Assembly: GCA_916048095.2 (NCBI GenBank) | Contig: OU696578.1 | Coordinates: 7,628,045 to 7,692,044 of the forward strand | Direction of reading: 5' to 3' | From: Sacculina carcini | Lineage: Eukaryota > Arthropoda > Thecostraca > Sacculinidae | DNA: 64,000 bases | Part shown: positions 54,801-64,000 of the stretch, one piece after another | Layout: each line of letters opens with the position of its first letter | How positions within the stretch are numbered: position 1 is the first letter of the stretch | The notes under the pieces: model-generated | Databases searched by the model: none | Told to the model about the DNA's origin: nothing | Seen by the model: the letters and a program-made list of their open reading frames with translations, nothing else | Program-made: the position numbers and the translations under genes

Positions 54801-55042
54801 ACATTTAGCCTAGACCCATGACTATATGGCGATATGGCTTTCGATTTTTGTGTTGTGTGTCGATCTGGCGATGGTATTCTGTTAAAACGTTTGCTTAGTA
54901 TGGGTTGATGTTTCATGTAATTTTTGAACTCCAAAAACTGCTTTTGTCGCATCAAATAGCCACTCCTCTTTTCAAACAATCAATTTCAATGTTTTCGATC
55001 AGTTATGAATTGTGTGTGTGTGTGTGTGTCCATGTGTTCCAG
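49190..55042 (+). other. srGAP intron 1, mostly unique-looking
   Basis: About 5.8 kb of AT-rich DNA. Noted inside: TG run 51776-51810; a cluster of AAAAGTAAC motifs (52110-52640); an AC run 53579-53600; and a MITE at 54585-54816. ORFs are all under 100 codons and show no family features. Confidence 0.6.
54585..54816. mobile_element. MITE with GCTAAATGTGTAAGG inverted termini
   Basis: GACGCTAAATGTGTAAGGATTCAAGA (left) and TCTTGAATCCTTACACATTTAGC (right) are inverted repeats. The flanking 9-mer CATGACTAT is duplicated (54576-54584, 54817-54825), so the true duplication is 8 or 9 bp. It is non-coding. A truncated relative lies at 26854-26999. Confidence 0.8.
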
Positions 55043-55125
55043 ATTTGCGTCTTCAGCTGAACGAACAGCTACGATGTCTGGACATCCGGCTGGATACCCA
55101 GAATGCTGTTGTTTCCGAGCTGCAG
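55043..55125 (+). CDS. srGAP: srGAP exon 2 (start of F-BAR domain)
   Basis: 83 bp between CATGTGTTCCAG and GTGCGT, phase 1 in and phase 0 out. It encodes LRLQLNEQLRCLDIRLDTQ and AVVSELQ, the first helix of the srGAP F-BAR domain (compare the E-Q-x-x-C-L-x-x-x/LLQDLQ pattern known in the family). The intron 55126-56364 that follows holds (ATA)n at 55177-55193 and the MITE 56120-56311. Confidence 0.85.
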
Positions 55126-56119
55126 GTGCGTGCTGGGTCATTTCGGCTCAATCGGCCGAATATTGATAACTCTGTATAATAATAATAATAATAATGGCCG
55201 AATTATTGCCGTTTATTCGGTGTGAAATCTCGTGGCGGTGATTCTTGAGAAGATACTGTCAACAGACTGAAAATATAGCCAAATTAAATTTACTAATTAA
55301 AAAGAATATATATTGTGGTTTTTGCATACGCAATTATATAGAAAATTGTGGTGACTCAAATATAGGTCTTTTATGAAGTGGTGAAACTTGTTTGCAAGAG
55401 CATTAGTTATTTTGGATCTAATCCCGCAACACAGTAGTTTCTTCAATGTCCAGCTTTTATTCATTAATCTGTTCGAACTGTTCTGCGGCTAACTTGAAAC
55501 ATATGTTGTCAATCAGGATGAGTAGGATATTTCACGTTCACTCAGTATCTGTTGCATTGTGTTCTATCCTGAATTGTGACAGGCATATGACACTGCCGTA
55601 CCTGCGGCAATGAAAACGTATTGACTTTCTTCAGTGACACATACTCTCAACTCTGAGCTGGCACTTACAGACCACAAACTCACTTTCACTCAATCACACT
55701 TACAAGTTCCTCGCTGTGTTGAATTTGTGAAAGCTTACTTGGAAATATGGAGTAGCGTATAACTGCCCTTTGGTTGCATCCGGAGTTTTATTTCTTGGCT
55801 TAAATCTGGTTGATTTTGTAGTTTGGATGCTTTCAACCCATGTGACCATTGATTTTTTTATTCACCCCACGTGGATAAGCATAGCTGCTTATTGAGTTCA
55901 GTTTTGTTCGTGGTAGTCACAATTACTAGATGCTCCACTTTTTCTACACTGCCCCAAGTCACAAGACTCTCAGAACGATGTCCTCATTGAAAGTTCATTG
56001 GTTTGATTGAAGCACTGCCCAACATCCCTTCCACTTGCTTTGCGGCTCTTCCCCGTGTTTGAGTAGGAGTGAATTGAAGCCCCACTGGATAAAGAACATC
56101 ACCGACCATCAATCTACAT

Positions 56120-56311
56120 TAGTGGTCCCTTGGTTTTTTCTTATTCCCCACTTTTTAATGAACCAATTCTTCATTTTTCTCAATAACGCTGTGAAATCCA
56201 ATACATTAAGTGGATATAACAAATTGAATGCCAGGAAATTAATTTTGTCCGACCTTTAATTCACTACTCGACAACCCCAGTGTGGAATTCCTCACAGGTT
56301 ATGGACCACTG
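56120..56311. mobile_element. hAT-type MITE, copy 2
   Basis: The termini TAGTGGTCCC and GTTATGGACCACTG are inverted. The flanks ATCTACAT and ATCTAAGT match at 6 of 8. The interior CAATTCTTCATTTTTCTCAATAACGCTGTGAAATCCAATACATTAAGTGG aligns with the copies at 48927 and about 62340. Confidence 0.75.
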
Positions 56312-56364
56312 ATCTAAGTTGAACCGCGTCTGTGTGTGTGTGGGTGTGTGTGTGTGTGTGGTAG

Positions 56365-56465
56365 GAGTATTTTCGTCGTCGGGCCGATGTCGAGCTGGAG
56401 TACAGCAGAAGTCTGGACAAGCTGCACAAGTCACTCAGTCAACGACACAAAGACATTCGACAAAA
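56365..56465 (+). CDS. srGAP: srGAP exon 3 (F-BAR)
   Basis: 101 bp between (TG)nGTAG and GTGAGC, phase 0 in and phase 2 out. It encodes EYFRRRADVELEYSRSLDKL and then LSQRHKDIRQ, matching the E-F/Y-F-R-R-(K/R)-A-(E/D)-(I/V)-E-L-E-Y-S-R-S-L-(E/D)-K-L signature of srGAP F-BAR helices, which bind and curve membranes. Confidence 0.93.
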
Positions 56466-57872
56466 GTGAGCATATCGTATGCAAATAACGTAGATTTGTG
56501 TAGATTATTTCTAATTTTTATAACTTGTACACTAGCTGATTGCAGCGTAAGAGAAGGCTATATTCGCGTGTAATTTTGCGGGGGCAAAGTATCACGGTGC
56601 CGGCTGGTACACCGCAGGTCCGGCCGCCACACACGGGTTATCTCGCAGTCACGCAGCCAGCTCACAGAATATTCCACGTCCGCACGCGCACAAAAACCGC
56701 CATCCAGCAAACGGGCTATACCATTGACAAACGAACCCAGCCGTTTTATCTCGCCAGATAATCGAACCCAAGACCACTCGTACTCAAGGCGTGCGTTGTA
56801 GCATCTGTATTCATGTGCATTTTTATTCATCTGTGCCGTTTTTATGTAGTGAAAGTCCCTCCACGCACTACAAGAAAACAAAACTCCAAGTCCACGCAAA
56901 ACTAACGTGAACTTCATTTAATTGTTTAGAGAATCAGCAGCAAACTTGGTTGAGTTTTTTGCAAAAAAGAAAAAAATAATTGTAGAAACAATCGTCACAT
57001 TAAATTTTTTGAACAATTTAGTTCTGCCCGAATGAGCTGTTAATATTGGGATGGTGTGTGCTTCCCGCTATATCTGTATTCACTGTAGAGTCCACTCTCC
57101 CTAACCCTGGGGTCCACTTTCCCCAACCCTGGGGTCGTCAAAAGTGCGGTTACCAAAACCTCAAACTATCAAGCACGTTCAATTGTCAATTCTTACATGC
57201 TTTCCGGATAAACGTAGAGAGACACAGTCATTGAGGCACGGTGACAGTGTTAGTTTTGTTAGTGTATGAGAGAATCCCTCCTTGGCAGTAATTTGTAATA
57301 TTATACATTTTACTTATGTTAATTTTGTCTTTATGACCTAATTGTAACTCTCTTATAGAAATGTGTATACTCTCTTTTAGAAGGGTTTGCTAGTTTCACT
57401 TGCTATAACTAGTAGCATATAATAATATTCTTCAGCGATGCATGGACAACATGAACTTGCACGTTTCTTCCATATCCATTTCTAGCCATCAGTATATGTA
57501 ATACTTGAAACACATCCCGCTTCATCTGATCTAGAAGGTCCTCACTTTGTGTGTCTCGTCGCTTAGCTATGCTCCTTGGATGATGTGAACCGCAAGTTCA
57601 AAGCAATAATTTATGATCCAGGAGTGAGAATATCATTGTGGGCCAATAGCAATGCACGCCTCATCTGTAGCAACTGTGGACTTTATTTCACTGACTTTAC
57701 TGTTCAACACGCTTGTTTGTTTGTGTGTGTGTGAGTGTGTGTGTGTTTGTGAGTGAGTGAGTGAGTGTGTTTGTGAGTTACGTTCAACCGTTGTGTGGTG
57801 TATTGTGACACAATGCTTGCACGAGCTGTGCGTGTGTAAGGTCGACGACCCACGTGTTGGAAGATGGTTGTG

Positions 57873-57939
<67 letters not shown>

Positions 57940-58913
57940 AATAGAGAGTAACAAACGGGCAGATGCATGCAAGAGAGATCTCCGTCAGATGTGTCCTCTT
58001 TATGTACATTTATATTGTATAGTTCTATCAGGATTCTACGACTCAATTTTGGTTTTGTTTTTAAAGTGTGAAAATATAATGATATAAGTAGGTGTCTGTA
58101 CATTGTCCATCAATGTAGGTTCCGCAGTTCAGTTACCATGTTCGTAGATTACTTTGGAGGCGGCAGGGATATTCAAAATAAATATTCAAACTCTCCAGGT
58201 AGAAGTCACTGTATGCATGCCAAGTACTTTGTTTTGGAATTAGTGATGAATGATCACTGAGATCACTGATACGATCTCAGTTTGGCGCTCAAATAAGGTT
58301 TGTCGCGCTCTGTTTCTGTTTCCTCTTGATTTGAGCTATCAATTGTTAGCCACGATGCCTTTAAAGTGTAATTCACACCTTAGCCATTCTTTAATAAAGA
58401 TTATTTTTGGTCTCGCATTCTACGTGTCTCATGCTGTTTGGGCGTTTTCATAGCTTCGTTCTCATTTCATATATGTGTTTCTGTTTATTCCATTTTTTTA
58501 TTTATACTTGGTTTCACTGTTCATTATGTCATTTTGTTTTCTCAGATATTGCGAAAGGTTGGATTCTACCGGTGCATTTTGATTGCACGGTTCCCCATGA
58601 CAATGAATATGCCCTTGTTATAATAGTAATGCATGTTTAGGTTATGCCCGTTGTGGTGCCCTCGTAGCCGAGTGGGGAAGATTCATGCTTTCTGCGCGAG
58701 TGATTCTGGTTCAAATCCCTGGTGAGGTATATTTGGTTGTAGTCCACTTGTGGCATGTCGGGCTTCTTGTGTGCGTACAGCAGTGTAGTTTTCTGTGTAC
58801 TGGCCGTGACTGCGGAATAACTGACATGTGGCGGCCTGACATGTTCAATATCCTGATGGATTGCCATCTTGAAGCGATCACCAAGGTGTGTGTGTGCGTG
58901 TGTGTCGTGTCAG
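56466..58913 (+). other. srGAP intron 3, no gene
   Basis: Contains (TG)n at 57873-57938 and a tRNA-like SINE head at 58654-58760 (CCTCGTAGCCGAGTGG A box, GGTTCAAATCCC B box). Other ORFs, including a 119-codon - strand frame at 56558-56917, have no motif. Confidence 0.65.
58654..58760 (+). mobile_element. tRNA-like SINE head
   Basis: GTAGCCGAGTGGGGAAGA (A box) and TGGTTCAAATCCC (B box), spaced as in a tRNA with a Ser/Leu-like D arm. The acceptor stem is not cleanly closed, and 3' CCA or a terminator T-run is lacking, so a SINE is favoured over a tRNA gene. Confidence 0.55.
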
Positions 58914-59079
58914 ACGCGACCAGATGCCCGTCTTCTCGTCGTACTCTTGCTGGCAGCTGCTGATGAATCAGACGCGCCAGGACGCACGGGACCGCGCCGT
59001 GTTGGCCGACGTCTACTCTACAGTGGTCAGTCCCCGGCTGGCTCGGGTCAGCGAGGATCTGCAGCGGATCTACAAACGG
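58914..59079 (+). CDS. srGAP: srGAP exon 4 (F-BAR)
   Basis: 166 bp between GTCGTGTCAG and GTGAGC, phase 2 in (AA|A gives Lys) and phase 0 out. It encodes SSYSCWQLLMNQTRQDARD and LADVYSTVVSPRLARVSEDL, then QRIYKR. This corresponds to the C-W-x-L-L/V-x-x-Q-T-R-x-x-(S/A)-R-D segment of srGAPs. The gene must continue beyond the window; the SH3 and RhoGAP parts are not here. Confidence 0.92.
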
Positions 59080-59090
59080 GTGAGCGATGT

Positions 59091-59170
59091 GAAATGCTCA
59101 TGCGGATACTGGAGATAACCTCATGCGGATACTGGAGATAACCTCATGCGGATACTGGAGATAACCTCAT
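59091..59170 (+). repeat. 23-bp tandem repeat right after srGAP exon 4
   Basis: CTCATGCGGATACTGGAGATAAC is repeated three times (59097, 59120 and 59143) and then decays (CTCATGG). It begins 18 bp inside the intron. Confidence 0.85.
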
Positions 59171-61390
59171 GGCCAGGCGGAGCTAAAGACAGTCCTGGTT
59201 CTCATTTTCTTTCCTAACTGACCTAACCCTACCTCACATAACCTAATCTAGGATAGAAAAAGATAGCCGGGACTGAAGCGGGACCAAACGTACCTGGAGC
59301 GTAACATCATGGTTTCCTGGTGCTACCAGGTTCCCGAATAGTGGTTCTGTGGCTTGGACGCTAAGCTCCTGCGCAAGGGTTTCACTGTGCTGTCTTTCAC
59401 TGTACCTGTCCCCGGGTTGGTCTCACAACACATCCCTCAAGGGTTTACCGGCTTTAGATGGGCGTAAAGTGTGTCGTGAAATATATAGTATCCAGGGGTT
59501 GCCGTGCCCGCTTCAAATGCGTGGTAACCTTCATTACCAGCTAGCTCACTTGATCTGTTTCGGAAAATGTTCGGTGAGTTGCTCCGTCATGTTGACATGA
59601 AACAATTGAATATGTCCATCTGGTAGGCGTCAATCGCTACTTGGAAATCAGCATTCCACATGTGAATTTCACCGTTGAAAAAATGGAACAAGGCAAGATG
59701 AAACTAAATGAAGCTGTCATTTCTACTCGATTGGTCTATCGATTACATATATCAAGAACTAGAGGTTACATATGTTAGCGGACTATATGTGTTAATAACT
59801 AGAAGTTACATGAATTACATATATCAAGCACATATGTTATGTATGTGCATACATATGCTATAACATATGTTTTTCAAGCAATAAGGCGACATACACATCA
59901 ACGCATATTTATATGTATTCCATATTGTTATCAATCTTTGTATTCCTTGTAACAGTATTCCATACACCGTGTATTCATTGATAATACTATCGCTCGTGCG
60001 TAATACTTATGTGAGAACGCACATACACACACATACACACACACATACATGCATTGCTTACTGTCACTCTGTGCCTGTGAATGTATTAAGGGCGTGCATA
60101 CAGCAAAGACACACACTCTCTATCTCTCTCTTCCTCTATGTGTCGCTTCCACGCTTGTTTTCTGTGCGCAGGCCGCCGTCGTGTTCACTGTGCTTTCTCT
60201 GCTGTGCTTCCATTGGTGCCAACACAAATATACCGCACTGAATGCATGTATACGGTCTCGGGCTGTCGCAAAGGCAACATGCGCTCGCGCACACGCCTCA
60301 TTCAACCCAATACCACGTGCCATTTGTGTGTGTGTGCACATGTGTACACCTGAATATGTTCCACCCGAACATTTCGTTGCATGCCAGTTTCTGATGAAAC
60401 TTTCTATGTGGTTTCAATTGAGAATGACGCACACACCTACACACACAGAGACACACACGCAGACATACACGCTTGCATATAGAGCGCAACGATCAGAGCA
60501 GGTCTAATAATACCTGTGAATCGATCAAGTGGTAGCGATTTGACATGTGGGGTAGGCTGTGAGCGCAATTCTGTTTGTATGTATGTATGTGTATGTGTAT
60601 GTGTGTGTTGCAGTGTAGTTTCCTGTATGTGCAGCCCATGTGCGTGCACGCACTCTTGTCATGTATATATGTGTGTGTGTGTGTGTGTGTAGCAACAGTT
60701 GTGTGTATGCTTTCGATGGAATTGGAACGCGCCCAAGGCTTCAACTGATGTGTGTGCGTATATATATGTGTGTGTGTGTGTGTGTGTATATATGTGTATG
60801 TGTGTGTGTGTATATGTGTGTGTTTACACGGCGCGACACTGTCCCTCTACCTGTGTTTCGTGGCCTCTTTGCTCTCTTGCTCTGTCTCGTGGAGGTCCGT
60901 GCTCTCTCCAAATCTTCTCAGTATCACAACACTGGTGTATTTATAGCACGTTAATAATCTAGCCTGCTGTGCTTGCTTGTTATGTTCCCTGCTAGCTTTC
61001 ACCCGTCCAGTGATACTGTGTCTGCTTGTTTTGGTAGTGTATAGATCAGTGGCGGTGTCAAGTGGGTGTTTGAAGGGGCTGAAGCCCTCCAAAAAGTGTC
61101 ACGTCCCTCCGGAGCCGCCCGAAGAATATTGTCCACGAACATTTCGAATGTATTTTCTCATGTTTCTCCAAGCTTCCGCATTTTTTTCTCAGCTCCCCGC
61201 CGGAGTAATCCTGGCGCCGCCACTGGCATGGTATGGTGTGTGTTTATCACTTGTGCCATGTTTGAACTCTGGCTGGTGTGTCACGATGGCCGAGTGGACG
61301 AGTTATATTCACGAGTTCGATTTCGTAACGGTACCGTGACATTTGAACAGGTCACTACAATTGACACAGCTCTTGTGCGGTCATTTAGTA
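59171..61390 (+). other. srGAP intron 4, first part
   Basis: Holds TG/AC microsatellites (60024-60052, 60420-60480, 60669-60690, 60760-60830) and unremarkable ORFs. No exon of the next F-BAR helix was found. Confidence 0.6.
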
Positions 61391-61732
61391 CAGTGTTTCT
61401 CAACCTTTCTCTGTCGTGGGCCACTTCAACACAATGCGAATCCTTGTGGCCCCCAGAAACAGTCGTTTGCTCCCCTAGAAGTCCTTGTGATCCCATACAC
61501 ACATGTATTGTCACGCCAGGCAAACATTGGAGGTCGCTTTGTCGCGCGGGGCACACAATTCATATGTACAACATCGAAAATATCAACATAAATGAGTAAA
61601 TTGTTTCAATACGAATTTTTCCTGACCCGTGAGAAAACATGGTGGCCCCAAATTATTCATTCTGGCTGTATGGTCCCTTAAAGAGTCACATGTCCTCCAA
61701 GGGGGCCATATGGTCCACGTTGAGAAACACTG
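61391..61732. mobile_element. hAT-type MITE (CAGTGTTTCTCAACC ends)
   Basis: The inverted ends CAGTGTTTCTCAACCT and CACGTTGAGAAACACTG, with flanks ATTTAGTA / AATTAGTA (7 of 8). The interior has GTGGCCCC repeats. No transposase is encoded. Confidence 0.85.
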
Positions 61733-61740
61733 AATTAGTA

Positions 61741-63009
61741 AACGATGTCAGATGTCAGCCGCGTGAACATGCTCTCTGAGGAGATGGCTGGTTCGAACAC
61801 GTTTTCCGTCTATGGTGTGGAAAGGGTGAACTCTAGGGTAGCAGTTGCAGGAATGATAAATTCACACTTTTCGTCTGCGAGGATTCTACTTGCGTTTTTT
61901 AACGGATAGATTTTCACAAGAATGTGATAACAATTTCACATAATCAGATGATTTGTCGATTATTTTCACGCATTATTATCTTTAATCTCAGTGATGTCTC
62001 GGCCTTTTCTCTGCAATCTGAGATTCGTTCATACACGACTATTTCTCGCGATTGAGACGTTTTGCAACTCGCCAACGGATCACACGTTCAATCATATTTC
62101 TCGGAAGGTTGGTGTCGGCATCACGCTGTCTGGCCTTCAACGGCCTTGAAGCCGCACACGTATCCTTCACGACGTCTCATCAAAGATGCCATCTCTCACA
62201 TTGTAATCTTGCATTCTTATCAGATGTATCAGATTCCATCTTTCATCTCTCCTTACAACAACAGTGGATGTATGGAAATATGACGCTCGTAAACGTGCGT
62301 AACCTTTCACTCTCGAATTCCCCGCTTCTGTCGGGAAAGAGCCAATTCTTTATTTGAACCAATTCTTTATTTTCCACAACAGAACCGGGGAATATAATAA
62401 ATTTTATTATTCAACCAATTTGAATGTCATGAAGTCAGTAGAAACATCAGTAGAAGTAGAAGTCAGTCAGTAGAAATATATACCAGTTTGGATTAATATA
62501 AACACGTCTGAATTTGCCTATCAGTTGGGTCTTCAATTCCCTACTGGGTAAGTCCCATGTATTCCTGATCATTGGGGATTCTTCATTTGGGAATTCCCTA
62601 CGGGTTACGGAATGGACATGTCATCAGTGATATTGTCCTCGTATCTCAGTTGGCCAATACGCTTGTTTGTTACTGGAATCGACTCAAGGCGTATTGGCGG
62701 TGTGGCTACTTCTCTGGTGTTGCTATTTTCTGTTGGAAAATGCTGAGTGTTTTACGACTCATATATATCAGTTTCCATTGGAGACCGAAACTATGATTAA
62801 TGATGCCAAACAACGTTTTTTGGTTGCGTTTTTTTGTTGCAAAAAACATGTTTTTTAGTTTGTTTTTTATGGGTTTTTTTAATTAGCCCCAATTGCCATC
62901 GGATGTTGGATTTTAGTACATAGAAATGAGTTCATTCGACGTTTTGTATATATTTACGTGTCATATTTCAAAGATAATTTGATAAAAAAATATATTTATC
63001 AATAAATAC
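61741..63009 (+). other. srGAP intron 4, with third MITE relative
   Basis: Positions 62335-62605 share CCAATTCTTTATTTTCCACAACAG and AATATAATAAATT with the MITEs at 48927 and 56120, but the ends are less clear. The rest is AT-rich without a gene. Confidence 0.55.
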
Positions 63010-63640
63010 CCCAGGAGACTGTTTGAAAGTGCATCCGGGTCCGGTGGTTTTGTTTTTTTTCATTGAGAAAACCCATGTTTTTAAAGATGGTTTTATGATG
63101 TGGATATTTGAAATAATTTGTCAGCAGAACAAATTCATTGAATAATCATGTGTTTTTCGAAGAAACCATGTATTTTATGAAACAATGCAATGATGTTTTC
63201 CAAACTGGTTTTAAATTCGTTTTATTAATGCACTTTTTCAGAAAATGTTGACAGCAGAACAAGACAAGTTAATTGGTTGGTCAAATTTTTTGTTGACAAA
63301 CGTATATTTAAACTAACGCTTTTTAATGAATCAATGCCTTCTAGAACAGTCTCTATGGAAGATAGATTTGATTGATATGCGTTCAAATACCTTTTGTATA
63401 GCAAGTAGCCTGCTGGTATAAGCGGCTGGTTGAACCACTTTATTTAGACTGTTTTTTAACCATGTTTTTTCAAAATAATTTTTTGAACGGGTTTCGTAGA
63501 TGTAGAGATTTTGAAAAAAATTGGCGGCAGATCAAGGAAAGTTGAACCAAATTAATTGATTTTTGGATGATGATTTGTTTGATGTAGTTATTTGTGTTCA
63601 AATACCTTTTTGTACATTAAATATATTACCTCAGTCGTTG
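63010..63640. repeat. Degenerate ~200-bp tandem repeats
   Basis: Three diverged units share TTTGAAA-AATTTG-CAGCAGAACAA (63108), GAAAATGTTGACAGCAGAACAAGACAAGTTAATTGG (63241) and GAAAAAAATTGGCGGCAGATCAAGGAAAGTTGAACC (63513), plus GTTCAAATACCTTTTGTA at 63383 and 63598. Positions 63641-64000 show nothing further. Confidence 0.55.
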
Positions 63641-64000
63641 TTTTCCTACACGAAAATATTGCCCGTTTTCTGGTCAGGATTGCCACTCTGAATGATGCGA
63701 CCCGCTTTTATTCGTAGTCTCATTAGGGACACTAAGTTTGTGTGCATATTTGTAGTATTTGTGTAAATATTTGCAGTGTTTGTACTTTTATTTTTGCAAA
63801 TAATTGATCTGCTGAATGAAATGATGAAACTTATTATAATCAACGTAGATCATTTCTGGTAGGAATAAGGTAATATGTAAAAAGGAATACAAAATTATGC
63901 CACCTGTTGTTTTTTTAAAAAAGTTTCAGATTTTAGCAGAAAAAAAAGGTTCTCAAACCCTGCTTTCTTACACAATGATTAACTCAATAATTGAATGCAA

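Noticed and set aside
56558-56917. 119-codon - strand ORF in srGAP intron 3
   Set aside because: No motif, no splice context, no repetition; probably chance.
58654-58730. tRNA-Ser/Leu gene
   Set aside because: Box motifs only; no closed acceptor stem, no clear terminator.

Overview
This is eukaryotic DNA from an animal genome. It has spliced genes with large introns, long (TG)n microsatellites, tRNA-derived SINEs and many transposon classes. The two host genes are neural cell-surface and guidance genes found across bilaterians. The base composition, the P-like transposon and the mobile-element content suggest an invertebrate, perhaps an arthropod, but the species cannot be fixed from the sequence.

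Layout. (1) Positions 1 to about 34,850 hold the 3' two-thirds of a contactin-type gene on the + strand. Eleven exons run from the end of Ig5 through Ig6, four FN3 repeats and a final exon with a GPI-anchor-like hydrophobic tail. All junctions agree in codon phase. Its introns are packed with mobile DNA: a young LTR retrotransposon at 305-9538 with an apparently intact P-element-like THAP transposon (936-5390) nested in its gag; a second, frameshifted LTR element of the same family on the - strand (19426-23900); two copies of a CR1/L2-like LINE on the - strand (24.5-25.25 kb and 27.0-30.5 kb), the larger encoding a 2A-like NPGP motif and interrupted by a tRNA-Val-type SINE; and single-exon ORFs of unknown function, including a cysteine-rich secreted candidate at 25512-26042. 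(2) Positions 34.9-47.5 kb are intergenic and repeat-rich. They contain a 138-142 bp tandem repeat, fold-back elements, pogo/Tigger relics, SINEs and a 2.7 kb element with 8-bp target duplications that carries a broken Cys-rich ORF. (3) Positions 48,057 to the end hold the 5' part of an srGAP (SLIT-ROBO Rho GTPase-activating protein) gene on the + strand. Four coding exons of the F-BAR region are visible and the gene continues past the window.

Contactin (a GPI-linked Ig/FN3 adhesion molecule) and srGAP (an F-BAR/RhoGAP effector of Robo) both act in axon growth and guidance. They lie head-to-tail here, about 13 kb apart. Most acceptors in both genes are preceded by (TG)n tracts rather than clean pyrimidine tracts. 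The most notable items are the intact nested P-like element, the gag-pol -1 frameshift signal (G GGA AAC plus a hairpin), the 2A-like LINE, and a TIR family with 8-bp duplications (TAGGRTGAY ends) seen in two copies.
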